64,000 bases of DNA from Selaginella moellendorffii (taxonomy: Eukaryota; Streptophyta; Lycopodiopsida; Selaginellales; Selaginellaceae): assembly GCF_000143415.4 (NCBI RefSeq), contig NW_003314264.1, positions 275,123 through 339,122 on the forward strand, given 5' to 3'. The position numbers and the translations under genes were made by a program. Numbering within the stretch: position 1 is the stretch's first letter; the number at the start of each line of letters is the position of its first letter. Positions 43,525 through 55,633 of this stretch are shown here, piece after piece. The notes below the pieces were generated by a model. The model did no database searches and was not told the DNA's origin. It saw nothing but the letters and a program-made list of their open reading frames with translations.

Positions 43525-45342
43525 TGTGAGACACAAAATCCCTAGGCCCCAAAGTGGAGCCGGAAGGGCGCCACATGGTAGTGGCCGAAGCGAGAGCCAA
43601 ACGAGCGTAACACGTTTGGACCAAAAGCTCCGACTTGAAAAGTCAAGAGCGGGAGTGGAACTCCCAACGAAGTGCTCGAGGAACGAGCACGAAGCGAGCA
43701 AAAGGCGAGGCTCCAAAAAGGGACCCAAAAGGACCAACGCATGACACGTGGGAGTGTCCGAGATGGAGTCTGAGGTGGACCCGAGATGGACCCGAGTTGG
43801 AGTCCGAAGTGGAGTCCGAGATGGACCCGAGTTGGAGTCCGAAGTGGAGTCCGAGGTGGACCCGAGATGGACCCGAGTTGGAGTCCGAAGTGGAGTCCGA
43901 GATGGAGTCCGAGATGGAGTCCGAGGTGGACCCGAGATGGACCCGAGTTGGAGTCCGAAGTGGAGTCCGAGATGGACCCGAGATGGAGTCCGAGATGGAG
44001 TCCGAGATGGAGTCCGAGGTGGACCCGAGATGGACCCGAAATGGAGTCCGAGATGGAGTCCGAGATGGACCCGAGATGGAGTCCGAGATGGAGTCCGAGA
44101 TGGACCCGAGATGGACCCGAGATGGACCCGAGATGGAGTCCGAGATGGAGTCCGAGATGGACCCGAGATGGAGTCCGAAGTCGAGACCGAGACCGGGACC
44201 GAGACCGGGACCGAGACCGAGACCGAGATCGGGACCGAGACCGAGGCCGAGGCCGAGACCGAGCCCGAGCCCGAGTCCGAGTCCGAATCCGAGTCCGAGT
44301 CCGAGTCCGAGTCCGAGTCCGAGTCCGAGTCCGAGTCCGGAGCCTGAGAGGGTGAAAGCCCAAAGCGTTCGTCTCCCAGACCCTGGGGGGTTTGGTGAGC
44401 CCCAAAAGTATAGTAGGGGGAGGACTGCAGTGGAGCCAGTTTGGCCAGGAAAGGCCAGTTTGGCCCAGGAAGGCCAGACCCAGTGTTGGGTGATGAGCTG
44501 CCCACTGGGAAGTCCAAGACTAGAGTGAACACAGACCGACAAGCGGGGTAGCTTGGTGATGTGTTCAAGAGCCGGCTCTAGTTCCCCCGGGAGATCGACT
44601 GGCCGATGCTCCCAGTCCAAGTGTGGGTGGCACTACCTACTTGGATACCTGGTGTGGCTCAATGGAACCCGCTCTAAGCCCATGGCTAGAGCACCCAAGG
44701 GCAGAAGGCGAGGAGAGTACCTAGGTGGCTCGCGGAAGGCCACGGTGTTCCGAAATGTTGTCCCAAAGGCCCAGACTGTGGAAAGGAAGAGGAGCAGTCC
44801 TCTGGGGTAGTGACCAAGGACACAGTCGTGTGGTGAGGAAGTCCCAGAGGACCGTGGGACTTAGTGGTCGGGCCTGTGGGTCTCGGTCCAGTGGCAGTGT
44901 TGGCAAACACGGCCAGGGGCAGAAAGGGACTTAGTGGGGACTGACAGAGGGATATTGGGGAAGGCTATCCCCCTTGTCGGTGGGCATCCTAAGGATGCTA
45001 AGGAGTGGATCTGAGATGACCACTCACGGATGGTATGCCTAGTCTTGGGGAGCCAAGACTGTGATGCAAGTGGTATTGGACTACCAGTGTGGCAAAGGTG
45101 ATTGGGCATGGCCTTAGCGTAACGGGCTGCTATGTCGGTGGTACCTTTGAGTGTCGGTCATGGGATCGGACACGTGGAGCACTTGGACCAAGTGCAAATG
45201 TTGAGTGGCATGGATGCCATTCTCGGGGCTAGCAAGTCCCAAGTCCTGGATTGGACTTATGGAGGTTGTGAATGAGACTCCTCCAAGTGGTCGGAGATGT
45301 GGTTAAGTGACTAAAGTAGAATGGAAAATTTAGTCGCTTACA
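43525..45342 (+). repeat. 5' LTR of the nested element
   Basis: Begins TGTGAGACACAAAATCCCTA and ends TTAGTCGCTTACA. The minisatellite occupies about 43752-44340. A CACGTG core lies just before it (near 43746). Confidence 0.92.
43752..44340. repeat. Minisatellite in the 5' LTR
   Basis: An array of GAGTCCGAGATG (12 bp) and GACCCGAGATG (11 bp) units, then a 6-bp zone (GAGACC, then GAGTCC). It creates overlapping open frames of nearly 300 codons in several frames, which are not genes. Confidence 0.92.
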
Positions 45343-45345
45343 ATT

Positions 45346-45357
45346 TGGTATCGGAGC
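45346..45357 (+). other. Primer-binding site, initiator tRNA-Met type
   Basis: TGGTATCGGAGC starts three bases after the 5' LTR. Many plant LTR elements have TGGTATCAGAGC, complementary to the 3' end of initiator tRNA-Met; this differs at one base. Confidence 0.85.
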
Positions 45358-48300
45358 AGTTCCTTAGTCCGACTTTTATTGGTGCTCAAGTATATCACCA
45401 CTAGTGTTGGCATCGGAAGGTCCAAGGAGTGGGTCTATCCTTGAGGAGTAGCAAGTCGGGAAGACATGGCTCTCCATTACAGTTCATGTGTGAACTTGTA
45501 GACGAGGTGGTGGATAGAAAAGTGCCAATAATGGAACGACTTTGGGATCTTGGGAACAGTGCAAGGTTTTCCTCATTGAGTTGAGGATGTGATCCGGATG
45601 AGCATTTGTCTCAGCAAATTGGCTAAGGTTGTTGTGGTAAACAACTAAAGTTGGGATCACGGGAAAGATAGAGACTCCAAAACAATAAAGGAGTCACAAG
45701 ATTATCCTCATATAGTTGAGGTTGGTGCTCATGAATGTGAGACCAAAGGTAATGACCGTGGAAGGTCAAATACGGAAGAGGACTCAAGTCCTTGAAATGG
45801 TAGCCGGGGCTACCTCTAATAAATGCTGGAACAACCCAAGGAGTTGGGGGTGTATTGAGTGGATGAGTTGGTATTCTCATCACATGGACAAGTAGTCCTA
45901 AGGGGCAAAGGTTGCCCTCAGAGAACAAAATCAAGTGTCGGAGTAACACTTGTGAAAATAGTCCTTTTGAGTAGGACAAGAATGCAAGAAGTGTATTCCA
46001 GTGAGCTAGTGCCTCACAAGTAGGACCTTACGGGTCTATGGATTAACCAAGTCCAAAATTGCTGGATGACTCAAGTAGAGTCAACGGATGGTCCTAAAAG
46101 GACTGATGGAAGCATTTGGACTGAGGTGTGTTGTACCCCACAAAGGATGGGGGGGGGGATCATAGGATCCAAGGATGAGAACAGAGGGTATCTCATCAAT
46201 GGCAAAATAGGCCATGCTAAAGTTATGGGAAAGGTGTTCCCAGAAGAAAACAACTTTGACATAAAGTTGTGTATGACCTCTATGGTGCAGTGCTAACGGA
46301 TGGTTGGCATGAGAAAGAGCGGTGTTGGTCTTGGCAAAGACTTAGACACGAAGGGGAAATGTCATAGAGGTAGGCTCGTGGAGCCGATGGTGTGGAGACA
46401 CCAAATGTGCCAAGGTGTGATACCTTGAGGCTATGTTGGTGGGTTCATGAGAACCCCTTGCCAAAGGAATCCCAATGGAAATGGGAATAGCATAGCCTAA
46501 GCTGCAGAGCATGCAGTTGGAGTGTGGTGACCCAGATAATGATGGAGGTGTGAAAGCACCAAGCAATGAGTTGTAGGACTTGACAACTATGAGGCAACTA
46601 AGCAAGAGGTGCAAAATAACTGGTTAAACGGGTAGAAGGTAGCTACCCAAGACTTCTTAATGGCATAAGGAAGTTGGATATACCCTTACGGGGGATAAGT
46701 TGCTTGTGTTGCGATATAGTAAGTCAATGTCATAAAAGGAAATACTCATTGTCAAGAAAGCCATCATTGGGACACCGGGACACTCTAGAACACCAGAAGG
46801 TGGTGTTTGATGTCGCGAGGGCAATGGATAAAGCCCAAGGGACTAAGTCCCTAGCGAATGATGGATAGAAGGTGCTATCCAAATGTCCAAGGTTGCGGAG
46901 ACAGGACAGGACTGTCTACCCGAATTGGACAAAGCCAAAAATGGAATTTTGGCAAAGCTAGTGATGGGCATGTAAAGGCCCATAAGCAACAATGTAATCC
47001 CAGTGTGTGGGATTATAAGGTGAGCATACCCGGATTGAGGAACCACTCCCTAGGCTATTGGGTAGGTCCATCCCTAAGAATACTTGCTAAAGCATGACAG
47101 AAAGTGCAAAGCTATCCTCCTGGTCTGGAGGAGAATGACCGAAGGAAAGGTGTGAAGCCAAAAGCAAGTAGTATTGGGATGGAATTGAACCATAGAAATC
47201 AAAGGGCATATCCAATAGTGGTTATGAAAGTTGGGAGTGGAGAATCAAGAGGGTGCTCGAGGATGTTGTTGCTAGCAACCGTGATGCCATGGAGAGTCTA
47301 AAATATGGAATTGTCCATGTTAGACTATATGGCAACTATAAAGCTTGTGAAAGGGGAGGCCTTAGCAAGCTGAGGGACAGAGTTCCTTCAAGGTTCCCAA
47401 AGACGATTCTAGGTAGCGTAGTACCTAGAAAGGCCAAGTGTAAATGGTTCATGGAACGCGCGAAATCAGAGTAGCGCAGCAGAAGCGTGGTCTTGAAGCT
47501 TGCCATGAGGCAAGGTTATCAAGGTTAGGGAAGTAGTTCCCGAGTGTTCAAAGAGAGGGCTTTGAACGAAAGTCGATGGTCAAGGACTTTCACGCTTATG
47601 CAGGAACCATGTTACAATGGTCGGAGGACTTGCCAAGTGAGATTGGCACGTCGGGGGAACAAAGACCCTAATTGAAGGTGATAACTTCAAAAAGGGTGGG
47701 CCATGGGGCCGAGCATGGAGGAGTCCATGCATGATCACAGACATGTCAAGTGAGAGGACTTGGCAGTGTGGAGGAACTAGGTTCCTAAGCTGTGATCTGT
47801 AGCGCGCTTTAAAAATAAGTTGGTGCACCGGCGTGGGGAGTCACGCCAGGCATCTAGTGTGATGCCGTCCGTAGATGCATATACGGAGGTTGGGTTCGAG
47901 TCCTGACCCTATAGTGCTTGGGTTCGAGTCCCAAATCACTAGGGCGTGGTGATGGTTTGGAATATGAGGACACTCATATTTCGGTGGTCATGGACTCTCA
48001 GTGGGGAGACTGGTTTGGGCACACCGCCAAGCGAGGGATGCCTCGGAGTCGTGATGCACGGTTAGATTGCTTAGTGTGAAAGCTCAGCATATCTAACTTG
48101 AACACTTTGGTGCAAGTGGCACCAAGGTCGTGGTGAGTGAGATGGGGACACCTAATCTCAGTTGCTATGAACCCTTGGCCGTAAGGGCTAGCTTGGGTGC
48201 ACCGCCAAGTGTGGGGGATGCCCCCGGGGTTATAGTCAACAACTTGGAGGTCTAGAAAACCAAGTACCTCTTGGCAACTCTGTTAAGGTGCCAAGGTGAG

Positions 48301-49429
48301 ATCACTAGGTGATCTTATGGCCAGAAAAGGACAAGGTCCTTGGTTGGCTAAGGAATGAAGTTCCTGGTTCAAAATGTTGAAATTGAACTGTTTAAGGTGG
48401 TGTGGCTTGGTCGTGATAACCAAGTGGGAAGAGCACCTAAGGGAAATAAACTATGTCCGTGCGATGGCATAGTGAGTCCGAGGAAAGTAGTCTCTATAAA
48501 AGACCCATGGGAGGGTCACGAAGTTGGGCCGTGGATAGAGCCCATAGCAGAAGATGCTAAAGAGACGTACTAGGGGTGAACATCCTCTGGACTTGGCAAA
48601 GAAGAGTCTTTGCTATGGAACCGAAACAATACCTCAAGGAGGGAGGTAGAGATTCGATGTTGCTTGGTGCAACAATCAACGGATAGGAGCAAAAGATGAA
48701 TGGCCAAGATAGGGCCGTGGAATCCCTTGGAAGGAATCCAAGTGACAAAGTTAGGCGAGGAACACTAATGTGTTGGACGCTAACAAGTTGCGGGAAAGGA
48801 AGTGTGTTTCCAAGGAGGGATTCCGAATTGCTCCGATTTGGCAAAAGTGGAAGCTCCAAGGGAGGGAGCGGTAAGGTAGCCAAATGATAGGGCGATGAAC
48901 AGCCCTAGCACAAAGTATGATAACTGGAACTTTGGCACGAAATAGAAGAGAGGATGATGGTGCCCTCGAGTAGAGAACTTCCTAGGATGGGAAGTGGAGT
49001 TGCACAAAAGGTGCAAGGCAAGGTGTCGGAGACACCTAGGAAATTGACTCCAAGAAGTCAAAATTCAAAGTTCCAAAGTGCAAAGGTTATATCGATGGAA
49101 ATTGAGACTACTCGAGAAGGAGTAGTGGGATTGACTTAGAGAAGGGTCTCTAAGAGGTTTAGCGAGAACTAAACCAATAAAAGGAGAGAACCACTCCTTG
49201 TGGTCCAATCAGTCTCTAAGTTGGGGAGACTACACTCCTTAGAGGATAGGCAAGGCATGGTGAGCCTTTGGTGTCAAACCATTGAGGCATATGCAAAAGG
49301 CATGGTGAGCCTTCAATGTCAAACCATTGACAAATATTGGCTAGGTGCCAAGGATGGAAATGGTAACACATACGAGTGTTACTTTACAAAATGGTTTACC
49401 GTTCGATGAGGACATCGAACTTCGTCTAT
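45358..49429 (+). other. Non-coding internal region of the nested element
   Basis: About 4.1 kb without recognisable retrotransposon protein motifs in any frame. Short open frames are scattered on both strands. It includes a run of ten G residues near 46146 and two T-arm-like motifs (TTGGGTTCGAGTCC) at about 47890-47933. Confidence 0.8.
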
Positions 49430-49441
49430 GGGTGGTGGAGT
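49430..49441 (+). other. Polypurine tract of the nested element
   Basis: GGGTGGTGGAGT directly before the 3' LTR, identical to the PPT of the minus-strand copies. Confidence 0.85.
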
Positions 49442-51283
49442 TGTGAGACACAAAATCCCTAGGCCCCAAAGTGGAGCCGGAAGGGCGCCACATGGTAGTG
49501 GCCGAAGCGAGAGCCAAACGAGCGTAACACGTTTGGACCAAAAGCTCCGACTTGAAAAGTCAAGAGCGGGAGTGGAACTCCCAACGAAGTGCTCGAGGAA
49601 CGAGCACGAAGCGAGCAAAAGGCGAGGCTCCAAAAAGGGACCCAAAAGGACCAACGCATGACACGTGGGAGTGTCCGAGATGGAGTCCGAGGTGGACCCG
49701 AGATGGACCCGAGTTGGAGTCCGAAGTGGAGTCCGAGATGGACCCGAGTTGGAGTCCGAAGTGGAGTCCGAGGTGGACCCGAGATGGACCCGAGTTGGAG
49801 TCCGAAGTGGAGTCCGAGATGGAGTCCGAGATGGAGTCCGAGGTGGACCCGAGATGGACCCGAGTTGGAGTCCGAAGTGGAGTCCGAAGTGGACCCGAGA
49901 TGGAGTCCGAGATGGAGTCCGAGATGGAGTCCGAGATGGACCCGAGATGGAGTCCGAGATGGACCCGAAATGGAGTCCGAGATGGAGTCCGAGATGGACC
50001 CGAGATGGAGTCCGAGATGGAGTCCGAGATGGACCCGAGATGGACCCGAGATGGACCCGAGATGGAGTCCGAGATGGAGTCTGAGATGGAGTCGGAGATG
50101 GAGTCCGAGATGGAGTCTGAAGTCGAGACCGAGACCGGGACCGAGACCGGGACAGAGACCGAGACCGAGATCGGGACCGAGACCGAGACCGAGGCCGAGG
50201 CCGAGACCGAGCCCGAGCCCGAGCCCGAGTCCGAATCCGAGTCCGAGTCCGAGTCGAGTCCGAGTCCGAGTCCGAGTCCGAAGCCTGAGAGGGTGAAAGC
50301 CCAAAGCGTTCGTCTCCCAGACCCTGGGGGGTTTGGTGAGCCCCAAAAGTATAGTAGGGGGAGGACTGCAGTGGAGCCAGTTTGGCCAGGAAAGGCCAGT
50401 TTGGCCCAGGAAGGCCAGACCCAGTGTTGGGTGATGAGCTGCCCACTGGGAAGTCCAAGACTAGAGTGAACACAGACCGACAAGCGGGGTAGCTTGGTGA
50501 TGTGTTCAAGAGCCGGCTCTAGTTCCCCCGGGAGATCGACTGGCCGATGCTCCCAGTCCAAGTGTGGGTGGCACTACCTACTTGGATACCTGGTGTGGCT
50601 CAATGGAACCCGCTCTAAGCCCATGGCTAGAGCACCCAAGGGCAGAAGGCGAGGAGAGTACCTAGGTGGCTCGCGGAAGGCCACGGTGTTCCGAAATGTT
50701 GTCCCAAAGGCCCAGACTGTGGAAAGGAAGAGGAGCAGTCCTCTGGGGTAGTGACCAAGGACACAGTCGTGTGGTGAGGAAGTCCCAGAGGACCGTGGGA
50801 CTTAGTGGTCGGGCCTGTGGGTCTCGGTCCAGTGGCAGTGTTGGCAAACACGGCCAGGGGCAGAAAGGGACTTAGTGGGGACTGACAGAGGGATATTGGG
50901 GAAGGCTATTCCCCTTGTCGGTGGGCATCCTAAGGATGCTAAGGAGTGGATCTGAGATGACCACTCACGGATGGTATGCCTAGTCTTGGGGAGCCAAGAT
51001 TGTGATGCAAGTGGTATTGGACTACCAGTGTGGCAAAGGTGATTGGGCATGGCCTTAGCGTAACGGGCTGCTATGTCGGTGGTACCTTTGAGTGTCGGTC
51101 ATGGGATCGGACACGTGGAGCACTTAGACCAAGAGCAAATGTTGAGTGGCATGGATGCCATTCTCGGGGCTAGCAAGTCCCAAGTCCTGGATTGGACTTA
51201 TGGAGGTTGTGAATGAGACTCCTCCAAGTGGTCGGAGATGTGGTTAAGTGACTAAAGTAGAATGGAAAATTTAGTCGCTTACA
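49442..51283 (+). repeat. 3' LTR of the nested element
   Basis: Near-identical to 43525-45342. Its minisatellite (about 49672-50281) differs in unit number and accounts for the 24-bp length difference. Confidence 0.92.
49672..50281. repeat. Minisatellite in the 3' LTR
   Basis: Same two-zone array as at 43752-44340, with unit gains and losses. One 6-bp unit is broken (GAGTCGAGTCC near 50250), shifting the reading frames. Confidence 0.9.
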
Positions 51284-51288
51284 CTCCG
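51284..51288. other. Target-site duplication (right), CTCCG
   Basis: Matches 43520-43524. The sequence that follows (GTATATGCATCTACGGACGG) is exactly what follows CTCCG in the uninterrupted copy at 57198. Confidence 0.92.
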
Positions 51289-53810
51289 TATATGCATCTA
51301 CGGACGGCATCACCCAAGATGCTTGGCGTGACTCCCCACGCCGGTGCACCAACTTATACTCAAAGCGCGCTATAAATCACAGCTTAGGAACCTAGTTCTT
51401 CCACACTGCCAAGTCCTCTTACTTGACAAGTCTGTGATCATGCATGGACTCCTCTATGCTTGGCCCCATGGCCCACCCTTTTTGAAGTTATCACCTTCAA
51501 CTAGGGTATTTGTTCCCCTGACTTGCCAATCTCACTTTGGCAAGTCCTCCGACCATTATAACATGGTTCCTGCACAAGCGTGAAAGCCCTTGATCATCGA
51601 CTTTTGTTCAAAGCCCTTTCTTTGAACACTCGGGAACTACTTCCCTAACCTTGATAGCCTTGCCTCATGGCAAGCTTCAAGACCACGCTTCTGCTGCGCC
51701 ACTCTGATTTCGCGCATTCTTTGAACCATTTATGCTTGGCCTTTCTAGGTACTAAGCTACCTAGAATCATTTTTGGGAACCTTGAAAGAACTCTGTCCCT
51801 TAACTTGCTAAGGCCTCCCTTTTTGCAAGCTTTCCAATTACCATATAGTCTAACATGGACAATTCCATATTTTAGACTCTCCATGGCATCACGGTTGCTA
51901 GTGGCAACACCCTCGAGCCCCCACTTGATTCTCCACTCCCAACTGGCATAACCAACCTTGGTTATGCCCTTTGATTCCTATGGTTTGGTTTTACCCCCAT
52001 ACTTCTTGCTTTTGGCTTCACACCTTTCCTTCGGTCATTCTCCTCCAGACCAAGAGGATAGCTTTGCACTTTCTATCATGCCTTAGCAAGTATTCTTAAG
52101 GATGAACCTACCCGATAGCCTAGGGAGTGGTTCCTCAATCCAGGTGTGCTCACCCTATAATCCCACACACCGAGATTACGTTGTTGCTTATGGGCCTTTA
52201 CATGCCCATCGTTAGCCTTGCCAAAATTCCATTTTTGGCTTTGTTCAATTCAAGTAGACAGTTTTCTCCTGTCTCCGCCACCTTGGACATTTGGATAGCA
52301 CCTTCTATCCATCATTCGCTAGGGACTTAGCCCCTTGGGCCTTATCTATTGCCCTCGTGATATCAAACACCACCTCCTGGTGTTCTAGAGTGTTCGGGTT
52401 TCCCAATGACGGCTTCCTTGACAATGAGTATTTCCTTTCATGACATTAACTTACTATATCGCAACATAAGCAACTTATCCCCCATAAGGGTATATCCAAT
52501 TTCCTTATGCCATTAAGAAGGCTTGGGTAGCTACCTTCTACCTGTTTAACCAATTATTTTACACCTTTTGCTTAGTTGCCTCATAGTTGTCAAGTCCTAC
52601 AACTCATTGCTGGTGCTTCCACACCTCCATCATTATCTGGGTCACCACACTCCAATTGCATGCTCTGCAGCTTAGGCTATGCCATTCCCATTTCCATTGG
52701 GATTCCTTTGGCAAGGGGTTCTTATGAGCCCACCAACATAGCCTCAAGGTATCACACCTTGGCACATTTGGTGTCTCCACACCATCGGCTCCACGAGCCT
52801 ACCTCTATGACACTTCTTCTTTGTGTCTAAGTCTTTGCCAAGACCAATACCACTCTTTTTTATGCCAACCATCCATTAGCACTGCACCATAGAAGTCACA
52901 CACAACTTTGTTTCAAAGTTGTTTTCTTTTTGGGAACACCCTTCCCATAACTTTAGCATGGCACATTTTGCTATCGATAAGATACCCTTTATTCTCATCC
53001 TTGGATCCTATGATCCCCCCCATCCTTCGTGGGGTACCACACACTTTAGTCCAAACGCTTCCATCAGTCCTTTAGGACCATTTCTTGACTCTACTTGAGT
53101 CATCCAGCAGTTTTGGACTTGGTTAATCCACAGACCTGTAAGGTCCTACTTGTCGGGCACTAGCTCACTGGAATACACTTCTGGCATTCATGTCCTCACT
53201 TACAAGGACTATTTTCATAAGTGTTACTCTGACACTTGATTTTGTTCTCTGGGGCAACCTTTGCCCCTTAGGACTACTTGTCCATGTGATGAGAATACCA
53301 ACTCATCTCTAAGTACACCCCCCAACTCCTTGGGTTGTTCCAGCATTTATTAAAGGTAGCCCCGGCTACCATTTCAAGGACTTGAGTCCTCTTCCGTATT
53401 TGACCTTCCACAGTCATTACTTTTGGTCTCACATTCATGAGTACCAACCTAAACTATATGAGGATAATCTTGTGACTCCTTTATTGCTTTGGAGTCTTTA
53501 TCTTTCCCGTGATCCTAACTATAGTTGTTTATCACAACTACGTTAGCCCGTTTGTTGCGTCAAACACTCATTTGGATCACATCCTCAGCTCTCTAAGGAA
53601 ATCTTATACTGTTCCCAAGATCCCAAAGTCATTCCATTATTGGCCCTTTTCTATCCACCACCTTGTACCGAAGTTCACGCATGAACTTGAGTGGAGAGCC
53701 ATGTCTTCTCGACATGCTACTCCTCAAGGATAAGCCCACTTCTAGGACCTTCCGATGCCAACATCAATGGTGATATACTTGAGCACCAATAAAAGTCGGA
53801 CTAAGGAACA

Positions 53811-53822
53811 GCTTTGATACCA
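53811..53822 (-). other. Primer-binding site of the minus-strand array
   Basis: Plus-strand GCTTTGATACCA, so TGGTATCAAAGC on the element strand, three bases from the LTR at 53826. It is the same initiator-tRNA-Met type of site. Confidence 0.82.
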
Positions 53823-53825
53823 AGT

Positions 53826-55633
53826 TGTAAGCGACTAATTTTTCCATTCTACTTTAGTCACTTAACCACACCTCCGACCACTTGGAGGAGTCTCATTCAC
53901 AACCTCCATAAGTCCAATTCAGGACTTGGGACTTGCTAGCCCCGAGAATGGCATCCATGCCACTCAACAATTGCACTTGGTCCAAGTGCTCCACGTGTCT
54001 GATCCCATGACCGACACTCAAAGGTACCACCGACATGGCATCTTGTTACGCTAAGGCCATGCCCAATCACCTACGTGTCTGATCCCATGACCGACACTCA
54101 AAGGTACCACCGACATGGCATCTTGTTACGCTAAGGCCATGCCCAATCACCTTTGCCACACTGGTAGTCCAATACCACATGCATCCCAGTCTTTGGCTCT
54201 CCAAGACTAGGCAAACCATTCGTGAGTGGTCAGCTCAGATCCACTCCTTAGCATCCTTAGGATGCCCACCGACAAGGGGAATAGCCTTCCCCAATATCCC
54301 TCTATCAGCCCCCACTAAGTCCCTTTCTGCCCCTGGCCGTGTTTGCCAACACTACCACTGGTTCGAGGCCCACAGGCCTGACCACTAAGTCCCACGGTCC
54401 TCTGGGACTTCCTTACCACACGACTGTGTCCTTGGTCACTACCCCAGAGGACTACTCCTCTTCCTTTCCACAGTCTGGGCCTTTGGGACAACATTTCGGA
54501 ACACCGTGGCCTTACGCGAGCCACCTGGGTACTCTCCCCGCCTTTCACCTTTAGGTGCTTTAGCCATGGGCTTAGAGTGAGGTTCCGTTGAGCCACACCT
54601 AGTATCCAAGTAGGTAGTGCCACCCACACTTGGACTGGGAGCATCGGCCAGTCGATCTCCCGGGGGAACTAGAGCCGGCTCTTGAACACTTCACCAAGCT
54701 ACCCCGCTTGTCGGTCCATGTTCACTCTAGTCTTGGACTTCCCAGTGGTCAGCTCATCACCCAACACTGGGTCTGGCCTTCCTGGGCCAAACTGGCCTTT
54801 CCTGGCCAAACCGGCCTTTCCTGGCCAAACTGGCTCCACTGCAGTCCTCTCCCTTACTATACTTTTGGAGCTCACCAAACCCCCCAGGGTCTGGGAGACA
54901 AACGCTTTGGGCTTTCACCCTCTTGAGCTCACCAAACCCCCCAGGGTCTGGGAGACAAACGCTTTGGGCTTTCACCCTCTTAGACTCGAACTCGGACTCG
55001 GACTCAGACTCGGACTCGGACTCGGACTCGGCCTCCGCCTCGGTCTCGGTCCCGGTCTCGGTCTCGGTCTTGGTCCGCATCTCGGTCTCGACCTCGGACT
55101 TCATCTCGGGTCCTTCTCAGACTCCATCTCGGGTCCATCTCGGACTCCATCTCAGAGTCCGTCTCGGTCCATCTCGGGCTCCATCTCGGGTCCATCTCGG
55201 ACTCCATCTCGGGTCCATCTCAGACTCCATCTCGGATTCCGTCTCGGTCCATCTCGGACTCCATCTCGGACTCCATGTCGGACTCCACTTCGGACTCCAT
55301 CTCGGACTCCATCTCGGACTCCACCTCGGACTCCATCTCGGACTCTGTCTCGGTCCATCTCGGACTCCATCTCGGACTCCACTTCGGACTCCACCTCGGA
55401 CACTCCCACGTGTCATGTGTTGTTCCTTTTTGGGTCCCTTTTTGGAGCCTCGCTTATTGCTCGCTTCGTGCTTGTTCCTCGAGCACTTTGTTGGGAGTTC
55501 CACTCCCGCTCTCAACCTTTCAAATCGGAGCTTTTAGTCCAAACGTGTTACGCTCGTTTGGCTTTCGCTTCGGCCACTACCACGTGGCACCCTTCCGACT
55601 CCACTTTGGGGCCTAGGGATTTTGTGTCTCACA
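53826..55633 (-). repeat. LTR (middle) of the minus-strand array, with internal duplications
   Basis: A 1808-bp LTR. Compared with 40230-41960 it carries an 80-bp tandem duplication (53993-54072 and 54073-54152), a 57-bp tandem duplication (54868-54924 and 54925-54981) and an extra copy of a short GGCCTTTCCTGGCCAAAC-type unit near 54795-54830. Its minisatellite (54982-55402) is shorter. Confidence 0.88.
54982..55402. repeat. Minisatellite in the middle LTR
   Basis: Same CGGACT hexamer and CGGACTCCATCT arrays as at 41230-41735, with fewer units. Confidence 0.9.

Larger units (their letters stand above)
43525..51283 (+). mobile_element. Full-length nested LARD-type LTR retroelement
   Basis: A complete 7759-bp element: 5' LTR 43525-45342 (1818 bp), PBS 45346-45357, non-coding internal region 45343-49441 (4.1 kb), PPT 49430-49441, 3' LTR 49442-51283 (1842 bp), and 5-bp target repeats CTCCG. 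The internal region is the reverse complement of the host array's internal region, so the element inserted into a relative of itself in opposite orientation. Over the last 1.0 kb the two LTRs differ at only about four positions that I could find, so insertion was recent. No polyprotein ORF exists; the longest internal frames are below 100 codons. It must use another element's proteins. Confidence 0.93.

Noticed and set aside
46140-46155. Run of ten G residues in the nested element
   Set aside because: The related minus copies have a shorter run at the same place; simple homopolymer variation or a sequencing error.
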